Shown here: one piece after another, positions 22,160 through 33,769 of the stretch
How positions within the stretch are numbered: position 1 is the first letter of the stretch
How the letters are laid out: every line of letters starts with the position of its first letter
DNA from: Norana najaformis
Taxonomy: Eukaryota > Annelida > Clitellata > Crassiclitellata > Hormogastridae
Assembly (NCBI GenBank): GCA_964023275.1
Contig: OZ029916.1
Span: 38,310,396-38,374,395, forward strand
Direction of reading: 5' to 3'
Length of the DNA: 64,000 nt
Made by a program: the position numbers and the translations under genes
Notes under the pieces: generated by a model
Seen by the model: the letters and a program-made list of their open reading frames with translations, nothing else
Database searches by the model: none
Told to the model about the DNA's origin: nothing

Positions 22160-22320
22160 TACAGATCCATTGACTAAGCATCAATCGATGGCGCTGAGCA
22201 ATTGTGAGTAAAAGACTTGCTTAAGGTCCCTATACATGCGGTAACCGTCTCAATGGAGGCTCGAATCCGTACTCTCCGCGTTACAAGTCGAGTTCTCTAA
22301 CCAATTGACTACCAACACAC
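22160..22320 (-). mobile_element. tRNA-derived SINE, family S4, minus strand
   Basis: On the minus strand the head carries an A-box-like TAGTCAATTGGTTAGAGAAC and a B-box-like GGATTCGAGCC. The body follows, with CCTTAAGCAAGTCTTTTACT and AGCGCCATCGATTGATGCTT. The body is shared with the plus copy at 25570-25720 and the fragments at 24420-24600 and 42238-42316. Confidence 0.8.
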
Positions 22321-22439
22321 ATACATTACATTTAATCTTGAGCTATTCATATAAATTATATAAAAAGCCAACAAATATCTAAATATGTACTTTCGTATAA
22401 TATTCGGGCTTCTATATATAGTGTTCTATATATAGGTCA

Positions 22440-22785
22440 TACATATTTATATCTACGCATATGTGTATAAGCATATACATACTTGTAAATGTGTGTATAT
22501 GTAAATAAAATATACATATCTCTGACATATATGAGCTGTGCAAGATCGGGCAATGATTTCTTTCCTATATATCGATCGGGGTATTTGGCGCCATCTCGTG
22601 TGGTGTTCGGATGTTTTCGTCGAGAGCCTCCAGATGTCCTGGCGATATATCTGTTGGGATGTGGTAGGTCGATAAGTCGCCCGGAGCCACCGCAGATGTA
22701 CGACGATCGATCGATCGATCGGACGAGGGACGTCTTTGTCACCGCCGTCGAAACGAGTATACCTATGTAAACATCGCATTTACCC
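22440..22785. other. Island with ambiguous open frames
   Basis: Between AT-rich flanks, both strands are open for 90-100 codons around a GATCGATCGATCGATC run. No acceptor or donor fits a clear exon and I recognise no family. Unresolved. Confidence 0.25.
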
Positions 22786-22789
22786 TCTG

Positions 22790-23300
22790 CCTCTCTCTTT
22801 CATTCACTCACTCACTCTTATTCTCTCTGTGCCTCTGTTTCTACCCTTCTCTGTCTCCTTCTCCTTTTCCTTTTCCTTCTCCTCCTTCTCCTCCTTCTCC
22901 TCCTCCTCCTCCTCCTTCTCCTTCTCCTTCTTCTTCCTCTTTTCCTTCTTCTTCTTCTTCTTCTTCTTCTTCTTCTTCTTCTTCTTCTTCTTCTTCTTCT
23001 TCTTCTTCTTCCTCCTCCTCCTCCTCCTCCTCTCTTCTTCTTCTTCTGTCTCTTTCCTTGTCTCCTTTTCCCTCTCTTTCTGTGCCTCTCTCTCCCCTGT
23101 TCATCTCACCCAACCCCTCTGTCCCTGTCCCCTTCTTTCTTTTCCATTCGCTTCTCACCATCTCTGTCTGTCTCTCTTTGTCTGTCTTTCTATCTGTCTC
23201 CCTCTCTCCCTCTTCCTTTTATTCCCACTGTTCTTGTACCTGACTCTGTCTCCCTCTCCTTACCTCTTTCTCTCCATCTCTTTGTGTCTCTCTGTCTCTT
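22790..23300. repeat. Pyrimidine tract with (TTC)n core
   Basis: About 500 bp is almost purely C and T on the plus strand, with a (TTC)n core at 22940-23010. Mirror-type polypurine/polypyrimidine sequence of this sort can form triplex DNA. The Phe/Ser and Glu-rich frames are artefacts. Confidence 0.9.
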
Positions 23301-23595
23301 TCGATGTCGAAGGATGTTAAGGAATAGTAGGAAGAAGCGAGCGGCACGGAGGAGGGTAGGCATCCAAGACCACCGCATCTACCGAATAGAAGAAGATGCC
23401 TACATGTATCACTGCTTTCCGCTTCACCAGCAGCAGGAGCACCTCAGGAGATGCGCATTTCTGATGTCGTTCCCCAACCGCCAGTTGTCATTATAATCAT
23501 CGTCGTCGTCGTTGTCTTAGTCATAATCATCACAAAATCGACCTTAAACGCTGGATATTAAATTATAATACGAGTTCAGTTCCAGTTTTAAGTGT
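23300..23595 (+). other. 60-codon non-repetitive open segment, unassigned
   Basis: Directly after the pyrimidine tract a plus-strand frame reads RKKRAARRRVGIQDH, YRIEEDAYMYHC and PLHQQQEHLRR before a stop near 23495. A splice acceptor could lie at the end of the pyrimidine tract (TCGAAG at about 23313). No matching donor or family is recognised. Followed by a short (GTC)n-like CATCGTCGTCG run. Confidence 0.25.
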
Positions 23596-23935
23596 TAACG
23601 ACATCTTGTGGCTGCCGGAGTCATTGACGTCGACCTTTTCTGTTTCTATCAGTAGAAATTTCTTCACAATAATACTTCACTACACGTTGGCTTTGCTTTC
23701 TTTTACTAAACCTCACCTTTAAAACGGTGTATTAACACTTGTCGTTTCAGTGTTTAGCGACAACTTGTGGCTTCCAGAGCTGTTGACATCAGCATTACCT
23801 TATCTTAAATTCCAGTAACATGCATTTCATTTACAAGCTATATACAAACTAGTCTCAGTGTCCTGCGTTTAACGACATCTTGTGGCTGCCAGGGCCGTTG
23901 ACTTCGACCTTATCTTACTTTACCTCACAAAGCAT
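23590..23935. repeat. Three degenerate tandem units with ACGACATCTTGTGGCTGCC
   Basis: The motif TTAACGACATCTTGTGGCTG and the following GTTGAC(G/T)TCGACCTT recur at about 23592, 23750 and 23866 (spacings 158 and 116 bp), each followed by a TTACCTTA-type sequence. Confidence 0.75.
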
Positions 23936-24415
23936 CAGGATTACTTCAGTCTCCGAGATTCCAAGTAACTGTGATGTGAAGACCTAGCGACTTATTTGAG
24001 ATGTGAAAATATTTGTAGGAGTTCTCAAGCTCAATATTCGTGCCTGCTGTTTCGAAACATGGCCTTCTAGAGCGCCCATAGATCCGACTACATGTCGCCA
24101 ATGTCAGATTTCGGGCATAATTTTCGCCCATAACCAGCAGACTCTTATGGCAAAGCCATACAATGTTCATGACATGCATGCCAGCTGCACATGACTTGTC
24201 ACGATATTCCTGGCGTGACTGCAGTCTTGGCGTTTATGCTGACAGCTGACGCTATTTATGCCGTCAACTAAACCGAGACAAGCCGATAAACCAGCGTTAT
24301 ATCGCGCTATATAAATAACTAGCCCGGTAAAACGCAATGACGATGAAGACTGTAGAATATAATTGTCTACAAACCGTAATGGATTCTATATATCTGTCAT
24401 TTATCATATTTATAT
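23936..24415. other. No supported gene
   Basis: Short open frames on both strands around 24000-24190 have no splice context. A GCGCTATATAAAT box lies at 24304-24316. Confidence 0.45.
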
Positions 24416-24600
24416 AGCGCCGCCGTCCAATGACAAGCATCAACTGGTGGCGCTATAACCGTTAAAGACTTGTTCGTATTAATATAGCGCCAATACATAA
24501 TGGCAAGCATCGACCGATGAACTCGCTTAGGATCCCTAGACAGTGGTCGTCTCAGAGAACGCTCAGTTACCATTTCTGCCACAGAATACTGTAACATATC
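24416..24600 (-). mobile_element. SINE S4-related fragment, minus strand
   Basis: Contains TATAGCGCC boxes at both ends and, on the minus strand, GGTCGATGCTTGCCATTATG and a diverged TCTGAGACGACCACTGTCTA that align with the S4 body at 25620-25715. Confidence 0.55.
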
Positions 24601-25019
24601 GTAGCGTAATGTAACGTAGCTGATCGATTTACAGTTGCCTCTAAGTATCTCTCGAAGGCGCTCCTAAAAGTTCTTAAAGTTCATGGAGAACGAAAGAATT
24701 TCTTCATAAGTAAATAAAGATGACTGCATGGGAAAAGTCGCTGCTGGCGGGCCCTTGCGCACACTTCCTACCAGCGGAACCTTATCCAGTCTTAACAGTT
24801 GACATCATGTTCACAGTTGCTCATTGTCTGACTGTGGGCCACGATGACTCGGCCACATCATCGGTGACATAGTGGGAGCCTACAGTACTTGAGCTGAGAC
24901 TGGGCTTCGAACCCCTTTGCGTCAGACCAAATGGACCATTCGTTATTCTGCAGACCACAAACGAGTATTCCTCGTGTATGTGAGTGCTGAACAGCGACGG
25001 TCTTCCCATCACATCGCAT

Positions 25020-25190
25020 CACGACTACACTGTATTACATTACATAACATTACACAATATTGTATTAGGATTACATTACATTAGACGTTAACTATTAAAT
25101 GCTAGGTACAACAAATTACGATTATTACGCGTTACACATTACATTACATAAAATTACACTACATTCATTACAACGCATCACATCTTGTTT
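25020..25190. repeat. ATTACATTACA pentamer repeat
   Basis: Degenerate TTACA repeats including ACATTACATTACATAACATT. Confidence 0.8.
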
Positions 25191-25569
25191 CGTGTATGTT
25201 TGCCTGTGGATATTTATATAGCGCCTTATAGAATCGCTCAGGGGCGGTGAAACCTAAGATCCAAATAGGTGAAAATTCAAACATTAGAAAAATTACATGG
25301 AATTACAGCTGTCACATTAAACTGGATAAGTCACATAACATCATCCGGCATCCATTCAGGATTCCAAAAGTGTCAACCTCCTTAAAAACAGTTGGAATTC
25401 TATTTACTGCATAAATCTTAGTACTTGGGCTGACTTTTGACTTTGTCAAGCACCCTAGAAGTAGCCTGCTACTTAAGATGCTATATAAATTGTCGACATT
25501 ACAATTACAATTACAACATTAGAGATATCGCATTACTTTAAAGAGAGAATGAAGTGTTTTAAGTGCTTG

Positions 25570-25720
25570 GCACACGGTGCCCGATTGCTTAGAGCGCTCG
25601 GTATATCACGAGGAGAGTTATGGTTCCAGCCTCCCTGAGACGGCTACTGTGCAGAGACCTTAAGCAAGTCCTTCACTCACAATTGATCAGCGCCATCGAA
25701 TGATGCTTAGCCATTAGATA
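25570..25720 (+). mobile_element. tRNA-derived SINE, family S4, plus strand
   Basis: The head contains CCCGATTGCTTAGAGCGCTC (A-box-like) and TATGGTTCCAGCCTC (B-box-like). The body contains GAGACGGCTACTGTGCAGAG, CTTAAGCAAGTCCTTCACTC and CAGCGCCATCGAATGATGCT. It is the same family as the minus copy at 22160-22320. Confidence 0.75.
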
Positions 25721-25740
25721 GTGACGTTTAACAAATTCAG

Positions 25741-25965
25741 AAATAACAACAATAATCAGTTAATAATCACCGATGAAGACCTCGATTTCAGAGCGAGTCT
25801 CTTGGCTGCCTTCGACGCTGCAAAGAAGTTGGATGCCATACTCCGGCTGATGATGCTGGTGATGATGCGTAGGATGCGAGGTCCAAGCATCTGTTTGCTG
25901 GCACCGTCCGACAGCAAATAAGGTGGCATTGTCTGCTGCGATCTATGGAATCCGATTACTGGAAG
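25741..25965. other. GC-richer island with open frames on both strands
   Basis: The minus strand has a 57-codon ATG frame (MPPYLLSDGASKQMLG, then AASKAAKRLALKSR) and the plus strand a 60-codon frame (DEDLDFRASLLAAFDAAKKL). Weak splice-like signals exist for each. I recognise neither protein, so this is an exon-or-chance case. Confidence 0.25.
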
Positions 25966-25969
25966 CTCG

Positions 25970-26350
25970 CCTAGATAGATGGATAGAGGGATGGAGAATC
26001 GGATGGAGGGATGGAAGGATTAGAGAGATGGATGGACGGATGGCGCGACAGATGGTTAGAAGAACGTATAGACGGATGTATGGATGGTTGGACAGATAGA
26101 TGACAGGATGAAGAAACGGATGGAGTGAAGGATGGTTAGAGATGATTGAGGATGAAGGGATGGATAGAAAATGGATTGTGGATAGAGGGATAGATCGACA
26201 GAGATGGATAGATGGACGAATGGATGGGTATAGAGAGGGATGGAAACATGAATGGATAGATAGTTCGATGGATAAACGGACGGATGGATGCTGAGAAGGA
26301 CGGACGGACAGACGGACAGAAGGACGAACGGACGAACGGACGAACGGACA
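25970..26350. repeat. GATG/GACG degenerate tetranucleotide repeat
   Basis: GGATGGATAGATGG and GGACGGACAGACGG blocks over about 380 bp. Confidence 0.9.
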
Positions 26351-26554
26351 GCTGGACGATTATTTGTTGCCATCTTTTGTACGGGATGGGCTAAGTGAAT
26401 ATTCTGAGAGGTGCTTTGAGAATTCACCCAATAAATCAGTGAATGTGCTAGAGAATGAATGCAACCTCTGTCATTTTCACCTGGCAGACTCGGGCTTCCA
26501 ATCCAGGTGGCAGAGGTGATAAACCGTCGCCTGGACCGCTGGGCCACCACGTGC

Positions 26555-27290
26555 CAGCTATCTAATTACAGACCCATCTCAACTCTGAACTTCGTATCTA
26601 AATTCTTGAACGTGTAGCCACGAATCGCATGCAGAGTCACATATTTTCCGACTTACTATTCTCCCTATTTCAATCTGCATACCGCATGTTTCATTCAACA
26701 GAATTGGCCCTTCTTCCTTTCTTCCGCCCCACCACTCTGGAATAAACTCCTCCCAGAACTGCGACAGTTGTCTGACCCATCATACAAACTCATCGATGCT
26801 CCACCGCTTGCAACTTCTGCATTGGCCTTTCACTCCTAACTGAAAACATTCCTCTTTCACAGATCTTATCCTGACACCCCTTCTTCCACTTACCTCTCTC
26901 TCTCTCTCCTCTCCAACCCCAAACACCACCACCCCCGTAGCTGCCACGCTGTCTCTCCGTCTGACTTTTGGATCTTGACCTGGAACCGAATCCTTTTGCC
27001 TATCGATTTTGTTTTGACTGAGTGCCTGTGAATAAGATGGTCCCCACGGCGCGGCCTTCGTTAGGCGCTGTAGAAATCTCGGAATTACGATTACGATTAC
27101 GATTGCGGTTCATAATGCCACCATGACTGTGTTCTATGGATAAGGGTAGAGGGACAGCACTTGTTCTTCTTGATTTATCTGCTGCTTTTGATACTTTGGA
27201 CCATTTTCTTCTTTTCCATCATCGCCTGCAATGGTCCCGCCCTGCATTGGTTTGCCACTTATCTCAATCCGCGCAAATTAATCAGTATAT
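26555..27290 (+). mobile_element. Scrambled L2/CR1-like LINE
   Basis: Three blocks of one reverse transcriptase appear out of order. 26560-26715 has the early RT motif (NYRPISTLNFVSKFLN, then after a frameshift FQSAYRMFHSTELALL). 26720-26870 has the C-terminal LWNKLLPELRQLSD...LKTFLFHRSY motif, and the family A 3' UTR follows at 26950-27113. 27126-27290 has the middle RT motif (ALVLLDLSAAFDTLDH, then in another frame GPALHWFATYLNPR). The middle block therefore lies downstream of the 3' end. Many stops and frameshifts make it inactive. Confidence 0.85.
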
Positions 27291-28148
27291 TTAAATGGTA
27301 AATATTTACCCATAGGCTTTGTTTACATGTAGCGTTTCGCTGGGCTTAATTAACTGATCTATCACATGGCGACGCTCAAATAACTTCATCCGTTTCTTCG
27401 TTTAGTCCCTCTGCGACTGTCAATTCTTATCTCTTACGCTTCGAGATGTTAACAGCCCCTATCAGGGAAAATATCATTTCTGGCACTCGCCACGATTTTA
27501 CTATGTACAGAAGACCATAATTATCAGTTCATCCTCCAGTCACTAGTGGCGTACCTGTTGCATTTAGCGAGTAAGACGCCACCAAGCGGTTGGTTGTTTA
27601 AACGATTTCAGGTTTGAATAATTTAGTTGACAAGTGGATTTGGCTGCTCTCTGCAGATAAATGCATCAACGGGCAGTCAACAAGGAATGGAATGGTAAAT
27701 TACCAACAGGTGGGATTGGTATGGTACGAAAAAAGAGTGTTTTCAGTTTTGAGTGGAAGACCTATACAGAGATTGCAAGGGTGAAATGATGGTGAGTTCG
27801 TATCATGGATATAGATAATTGTCATAATCAACCGAAACAACGAAAATATTATCCGGATTTTTTAATTTCGTTACCCGAGTCAAGTTCGTTATTATACTTT
27901 GCGCAAAATATAACCCTGGGTTTTAAATGTTAATACATTTCCACGAATATATGAACATAAATATATGCAACCACGTATATGTATGTATGTATATATCAAG
28001 ACACTTAATATAGCGCATTTAGAGACGCCTTCAAAAGCACTGCATGCATGGATGTCTAACGGATCCAGACAGATACAACGTGAGGTGGGTTGAAGCTGTA
28101 TGCTGTCCAGCTGTGCAGAATCAAATGAGACAATGCTTAAATGCAACG
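27291..28148. other. No recognisable gene
   Basis: AT-rich sequence with a TATAGCGCATTTA tail remnant near 28010 and no supported exon. Confidence 0.5.
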
Positions 28149-28208
28149 GACGTCTACCCCAAGAGGATGACGTCTACCCCAAGAGGATGACGTCTACCCC
28201 AAGAGGAT
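28149..28208. repeat. 20-bp unit, three perfect copies
   Basis: GACGTCTACCCCAAGAGGAT is repeated three times with no difference. Each unit starts with the palindrome GACGTC. Confidence 0.95.
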
Positions 28209-28388
28209 GATGGTCCAACACACGAGAAAGAATAATGGGCTTCAGTTGATGAGCGCAAGAGTGACACCTGCATTTCTTTGTGGACAGCAGTTCTCCTGTA
28301 AGACTTCTACAGATGCGCGTGTATAATTAATTACAGTATAAATAGATGAACACTGAGCTGAGGAATATGTTTCTAAAACGAGTCAAAC

Positions 28389-28595
<207 letters not shown>

Positions 28596-28814
28596 TGTAT
28601 GGCATATACGTCTGCGTGGAAGTGTCTGTTTAGGCGTGGGCTTGAAGCCTTGGACCAGCGCTTTATGAAGGCTGACAAGTCTTTTCTTGTCTCAATTGTC
28701 AAGATTTCTTTGTAAAGGTGAAATAAACTGACAAGTCACGGAAGGACGGTCACGTCTACGGTCACTCTACATGTCCCATAGAAACGAATGACATTTCCAT
28801 AGAGCATAGTGGGG

Positions 28815-29025
28815 GTGCTTTTGGGTGGGTGGATGGGTGGATGGGTGGGTGGATGGGTGGGTGGGTGGATGAATGAGTGGGTGGGTGGATGAATCGATGA
28901 ACTGACTGGTGAATGGAGGAAGAAAGGGAGGGATGAAGAAAGGGATGGATGGATGAATGAATCAATGGATAAAAGGATGGACGTTGGACGGATGGACGGA
29001 TAGATGGGCGGATGAACGAATCGTT
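28815..29025. repeat. GGGTGGGTGGAT repeat
   Basis: GGTGGGTGGATGGGTGG units grade into GATGAATGAATC and GGACGGATGGAC. G-runs make the plus strand G-quadruplex-prone at 28820-28870. Confidence 0.85.
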
Positions 29026-29029
29026 CATT

Positions 29030-29998
29030 CAATGGACAGACGATAAAAAACAGAGCTGCCAGTTGTATAAATTCATAAAACACGATAGCTGCAGCACAAA
29101 TGAGCTGAAAGTCGGCCCCGAAAAGCCAAAGGTCACGCATAGGCGCCGAGCCCGGAATCGCTGATGTAATTTCGAAGCCAAGCACTCATTACTATGCATA
29201 AATTATGGACGTGCGCAGAGGTGTCGCCGTCGAGTAGTCAGTTAGGGGAGCCCGGTCCGCAGTCGGCAGTCGAGAAAACAGACAGCAGTGTTTCTCTAGC
29301 GCCCTCATTTGCGATTGATTGCTCGGCTGTCGCATGCCTGCTTGTTGGAGCTGTAGATATTCTTTCTGACCATAAGCATGACGGTTTTAAGTCGGCACTG
29401 AAAGGAAACGAATCGTATTGCTTCCTCCAGATAAGATTTCTGGCCTTGTTTACACTGACGGAATAGGTGGTCTTAAGTATCGTCCTCTGCAGGGTTCGGT
29501 CGTTCGTTCTCTGCAGTTTTGGGTATTTCCCTAAAATCTTCTATTTATGGTGTTTTCCCAAAGGGTTTGCCTTTCACGAGATCTATGGTCCGATTGGTCT
29601 CTCCTCCGAGATTTTAAGTCTCTGGGCGAAGTCTGTGGTCTCTAGTCAGAGGTATAATGACCTCGTTTCCGAGGTAACAGGACGTTGCCGGAACGTAACG
29701 AGTATTTATGCTGCCAGCATTTATTGTTCTATAAGGACGCTCTATCAGACACATTGAATTGTTGGAGCTCCTGTGTGGATTGTTATGCAATGGAAGCTGT
29801 ACACACTTGCCATTACTCTGTACTCTATACATATACCCAATGTGTAACTTATGTAGTATATATATATTAAATATTACACATGTTATGTATAAAATATATA
29901 GCATTATATAGTGCATATATAAGATATTGGTGTTAAGAAGTAAACAGTTTTCAAGAATTTGGACATTCGAGAGAAGATAATAAACGCTGTGACAGTTA
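29030..29998. other. No supported gene; one 90-codon open frame
   Basis: A plus-strand ATG frame at 29194-29466 is non-repetitive but has no splice signals or family match that I can see. An AT-rich stretch occupies 29820-29930. Confidence 0.35.
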
Positions 29999-29999
29999 G

Positions 30000-30705
30000 A
30001 TTACATCGAGCGAGAGAAATCAGGCGAAAGGGACGAGAAGCTCAGGCAGACATACGCAGGGACCGACAGAAAGACAAGCTCAGATATAAAGATACAAAGA
30101 CACAGACAGTCAGATCTGAAGATAGACTGAGAAAAGAGAAATAGAGAAACAAACTGTCGTATATATCTAAGACAGGGAGACAGAAAGAGACAGACAGAAG
30201 AATAAACAGAGAGACATATATGAACACCAGAACAGGTATAGGGACAGAACGATAGACGGACAGACAGGCAGAGACTATCAGACACACAACAGGAGGACAC
30301 GCAGATATACACGGAGACGCACTGGAAACTTACAAAAACAAATGTAATATCATCAAATGTCGAAGCTTCTATAGCGACTTTAATATTTGTAAATACTCTC
30401 GGTTACAACGAAGCAAATTCTCTGGCGCATATCTAGATACAGAGACAGACACAGAGACAGACAGAAGAACAGACACAAACACGTACACACAGGTACAGAC
30501 AGATACAAAAATACACAAAGACACCGATACAAACAGAGAAAAAGACAGATAAAAGAACACACATAAAGACATACGCAAGAACAGCCACTGAGATACACAG
30601 ACACTAAAACAGACAGACCCAGACAGACACAAGCACACAGAGACACAGGCACTGAAAACGACATAGAGACAGACACACAAGGACACGCAGAGACAAACAA
30701 CAGAT
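30000..30705. repeat. CAGACACAGA degenerate low-complexity tract
   Basis: About 650 bp of purine/C repeats such as GACAGACAGAAGA and ACACAGAGACAG, interrupted near 30330-30400 by a LINE-tail-like TTCTATAGCGACTTTAATAT. Confidence 0.8.
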
Positions 30706-30707
30706 AC

Positions 30708-30880
30708 GCTGAAATGTCATCCAGGGTGCTGCGCACAGAAGAAACCCCTCCGCTAGAAAAACCTCCAAAGTGGTTAACGTCGGCAAAATTGATGGATCTG
30801 AGCTTCGATGGCGACACTCCTACGCACAAATAGTAACGCGGAGCCAGGCCAAGTAAATTCCCATCTTCCCTTATCCCGGT
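30708..30880 (-). CDS. Possible exon, minus strand (uncertain)
   Basis: A strong-looking acceptor (CTCCCATCCATTGCAG) precedes a 173-bp frame in phase 0 containing TGIREDGNLLGLAPRYYLC, SPSKLRSINFADVNHFGG and GVSSVRSTLDDISA, with a GTATCT donor in phase 2. The upstream pyrimidine run is part of a GGGA microsatellite, so the acceptor may be fortuitous. The encoded sequence is not recognised. Confidence 0.25.
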
Positions 30881-31035
30881 CTGCAATGGATGGGAGGGAG
30901 GGAGGGAGAGACGGAGGGATAAAGGGAGTGCTAACAGGGGAACGGACAACACAGGACACGGACACGAGCAACGCAGGACTGAGCCTCGTATTGCTTTGCA
31001 TTCCACTGATTTACTATTATTGCGAAAATAGCAAG

Positions 31036-31056
31036 ATATATATATATATAATATAT

Positions 31057-31095
<39 letters not shown>
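31036..31095. repeat. (TA)n microsatellite
   Basis: Interrupted TA runs, followed by GTGTGTGCGTGCG. Confidence 0.9.
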
Positions 31096-31102
<7 letters not shown>

Positions 31103-31223
31103 TGCGTGTGTCAACCAGAAATGTGTGAAAAACAAATTAGAAATGTATTGTATTGTATTATATAGTAATGTATTGCATTATACTGTATTGTATATTCTGT
31201 TATATTTTGTATTGTAGTTTTCA

Positions 31224-31345
31224 TTTTATATAGCGCCTTCAAAAGAAAAAACTACTCAGTGGCACCTTATCAACACGAAATGTTGCGAATTCGACTCCAA
31301 CCATGAGATTAGCATATTTGCCAGCCGCGCAAGGCCCTATGCCGA
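31224..31345 (-). mobile_element. Short tRNA-like SINE ending in GGCGCTATATAAAA
   Basis: On the minus strand, CTGGCAAATATGCTAATC (A-box-like) and GGTTGGAGTCGAATTC (B-box-like) lead within about 60 bp to AAGGCGCTATATAAAATGA. This links the widespread box directly to a tRNA-like head. Confidence 0.6.
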
Positions 31346-31429
31346 AAAATTCTGATGTGGTTTTGTAAATTTCAATTTTGCTTTCTGTATAATAACCACG
31401 AAAAAGCTGTTTATGATTACTAAGCTGTA

Positions 31430-31810
31430 GTCCTGTGAACGTGACTAAGAACTCAGCAGCGAGAACACCAAGACTATGAAGAATGTGTAAGGGTCGTGGA
31501 AGCCTAAGTTAAACAGAGGCAGGTAATTGGGAGACGCAGACGTTTGCCTTCGTTGTATAGACGTCAATCAAACGTCGACTGATGCTCATCTTGTCTGTTG
31601 AAGCGACCTCTACATCATCCGTCCTACACACCCAGTGGTTGAGCCAATCAACATCCGTCGGTCCTTTACCACAACTGTATATTATCTCGAAGAGATATTA
31701 CATTATCTACTGTCATTTTGTCATTTTCATTTTTGATAAGCTCTACTTCTGTGAGCAATGACTAAGAACTGAGCAGAGAGAACACCAAGACTATGACTAT
31801 TTCACATTAC
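31430..31810. repeat. Direct repeat of ~37 bp, 320 bp apart
   Basis: ACTAAGAACTCAGCAGCGAG then AACACCAAGACTATGA near 31440 recurs as ACTAAGAACTGAGCAGAGAG then AACACCAAGACTATGA near 31760. Confidence 0.8.
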
Positions 31811-32029
31811 TATTTTATCATCATTTATCACTTGGTTAAATTAGTGGTACTTAATAAATAATTAAAGCAGAATTGATAGTATTCTTGTCTAGTTTCATTC
31901 CTGTATTCCATATTGAGCAGATATGATAGCTTTATAATAGCATTAGAAGTGTGCGTGCGTAGTGGAACTGTATGTACGTCTTGATAAACCTTGGAGTTAT
32001 TTGGAGTATAACATCAGAATGATAAAGGT

Positions 32030-32165
32030 TGCTTACAAAAGGTGGTGTGCTTGGTAAAGTTCTCAAAATCGGGACAGCTTTTGACAGTTGCTTTCATGGT
32101 CCATAGCTTGCAGGCTGCAAGTTGGGATTTTTCTCGAAGAGACATTTTCTTGAACTAACCCATAG
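32030..32165 (+). repeat. Dispersed repeat, copy 1 (paired with 57680-57800)
   Basis: GGTAAAGTTCTCAAAATCGG, GACAGCTTTTGACAGTTGCT and TTTTCTCGAAGAGACATTTT match diverged counterparts at 57680-57800 in the same orientation. Family unknown. Confidence 0.65.
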
Positions 32166-32205
32166 ATTTTCTGCGCGGAGAGGGTAGTTTTATATATTTT
32201 AATTT

Positions 32206-32442
32206 CTGTATTTTACACTGAGGAGATAAAGTATTCTTGCATATTACCTTCGTGCATATTTTTATATTTCATGTGGAGCTGATATGACATTCTTGTATAT
32301 TACCTTTTTTATTTCATATGGAGCAGATATGATATTTGTGTATATTACCTTTTAATATTTCATATCGAGCAGATATGATATTCTTCTATGTTATCGTTCA
32401 TGGATTCTATATCGAGCAAATATACATTCTTGCATATTTTCC
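32206..32442. repeat. ~46-bp degenerate tandem repeat, five units
   Basis: The core GAGCAGATATGATATTCTTG with following TATATTACCTTTT recurs with spacings of 45-47 bp (landmarks near 32281, 32326, 32372 and 32419). A related unit lies at about 31880-31925. Confidence 0.8.
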
Positions 32443-32672
32443 ATCCTGTCTTTGCAGACGCAGGAGTTCTGAGTCTGTGTCTCGACCAGGAAGTCGCCTT
32501 AAGACACGAGCGATGCGAACGTATTGTTTGAGCGCCTTTACCGATGGAAGATATTAAGACGCGAATCGCCAACAGAACCTGATGGCAAAGACAAACATCC
32601 ACTGTCAACCTTTCACCCTGTCCACTTACTCGTTCGTCCTACCGTTCGTTCATCCGTATCTATAGGTCACTC

Positions 32673-32908
32673 TTCCGTCCGTCCGTCCGTCCGTCCGTCC
32701 GTCCGTCCGTCCGTCCGTCCGTCCGTCCGTCCGTCCGTCCGTCCGTCCGTCCGTCCGTCCGTCCGTCCGTCCGTCCGTCCGTCCGTCCGTCCGTCCGTCC
32801 GTCCGTCCGTCCGTCCGTCCGTCCGTCCGTCCGTCCGTCCGTCCGTCCGTCCGTCCGTCCGCCCGCCCGTCCGTCCGTCCGTCCGTCCGTCCGTCCGTCC
32901 GTCCGTCC
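32673..32908. repeat. (CCGT)n microsatellite
   Basis: Nearly perfect CCGT repeat of about 59 units with a single CCGCCCGCCC interruption near 32860. The Arg/Ser/Val and Asp/Gly/Arg/Thr open frames are artefacts. A GCGCTATATAAAT box follows at 32971-32983. Confidence 0.97.
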
Positions 32909-32989
32909 AGCCATCATTCATGCATGCATACATGCACACATATAATACGCCTTTGATAGGTTCTTAAGAAGCGCTATATAAATGATCAG

Positions 32990-33768
32990 ATACATACATC
33001 CACAATATACTACATAATGCATATACATAGAACACAATATTGTGTATATCAAATGTTACGGGGACATCTAGTTTTAGAACAGGCGGTTAGCTTAACCGGA
33101 AGTTAAGACACCTGTTGTCTTGATATTAACTTCTGCTAGTGAAATTTCCTGTTATACAAGCTTTAAAATTAGCTTGAATTCTATAAACTTGTAAATTTTG
33201 TAGTTAGTCTAGTGTTTCATTGAGGGATTATTGTATGAAACCCCGTTTGATCTCGTATAATTAGCATTTTATTTAACTAGTTTGGGAAGTCTCCTTTTTC
33301 CCCCAACTGTCGTACGTTCATTCATACCACAGGCTTGTTTACTTACCCAAACTCCGTTGGGTACAGCGAGCCACTCCTTTTCTTTAGCAAAATTCTAACA
33401 TAGGCCCACAGCTAATCCAGGCTTGGCACCTATAACTGCACTGAGCTTATGAGTTGGCACATAAGCTGAAGATTCTGGACTTGCCCTTGTCTTCTTTAGA
33501 CGATAAGACTCCGCCTGTATACTCGCTGTACGTTTCTTGTTATTGGGAATTGCCATTCTGTGCTTTTCAGTCAAGCCATCTGTTTCTCGGCAAGTTTTTC
33601 ACCCTTACAGATTAAAAACTAAGATGACGTTTTCCACGTCATTTGCTGCGATTCTCATTATTACAGTCCCTCTCTTCTGTTCACTTCCACACAAATGTCC
33701 TCAGTCAACACAAGCCAACTACGCCACAAAGTTCTTTGTCCTATGTCTATTCAGTTGGGCTGCTTGCT
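32990..33768. other. No supported gene
   Basis: Non-repetitive but with scattered stops. A plus-strand hydrophobic 89-codon frame at 33537-33806 ends inside the LINE that begins near 33770 and is unlikely to be a gene. Confidence 0.45.
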
Positions 33769-33769
33769 T

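Noticed and set aside
28141-28210. Three 20-bp repeats considered as a CRISPR-like array
   Set aside because: Units are directly adjacent with no spacers, in a eukaryotic context.
29194-29466. 90-codon ATG frame considered as a single-exon gene
   Set aside because: No family similarity, promoter or polyadenylation context recognised; length is compatible with chance.
32524-32967. Arg/Pro/Ser/Val repeat frame and Asp/Gly/Arg/Thr frame
   Set aside because: Pure CCGT tetranucleotide repeat.
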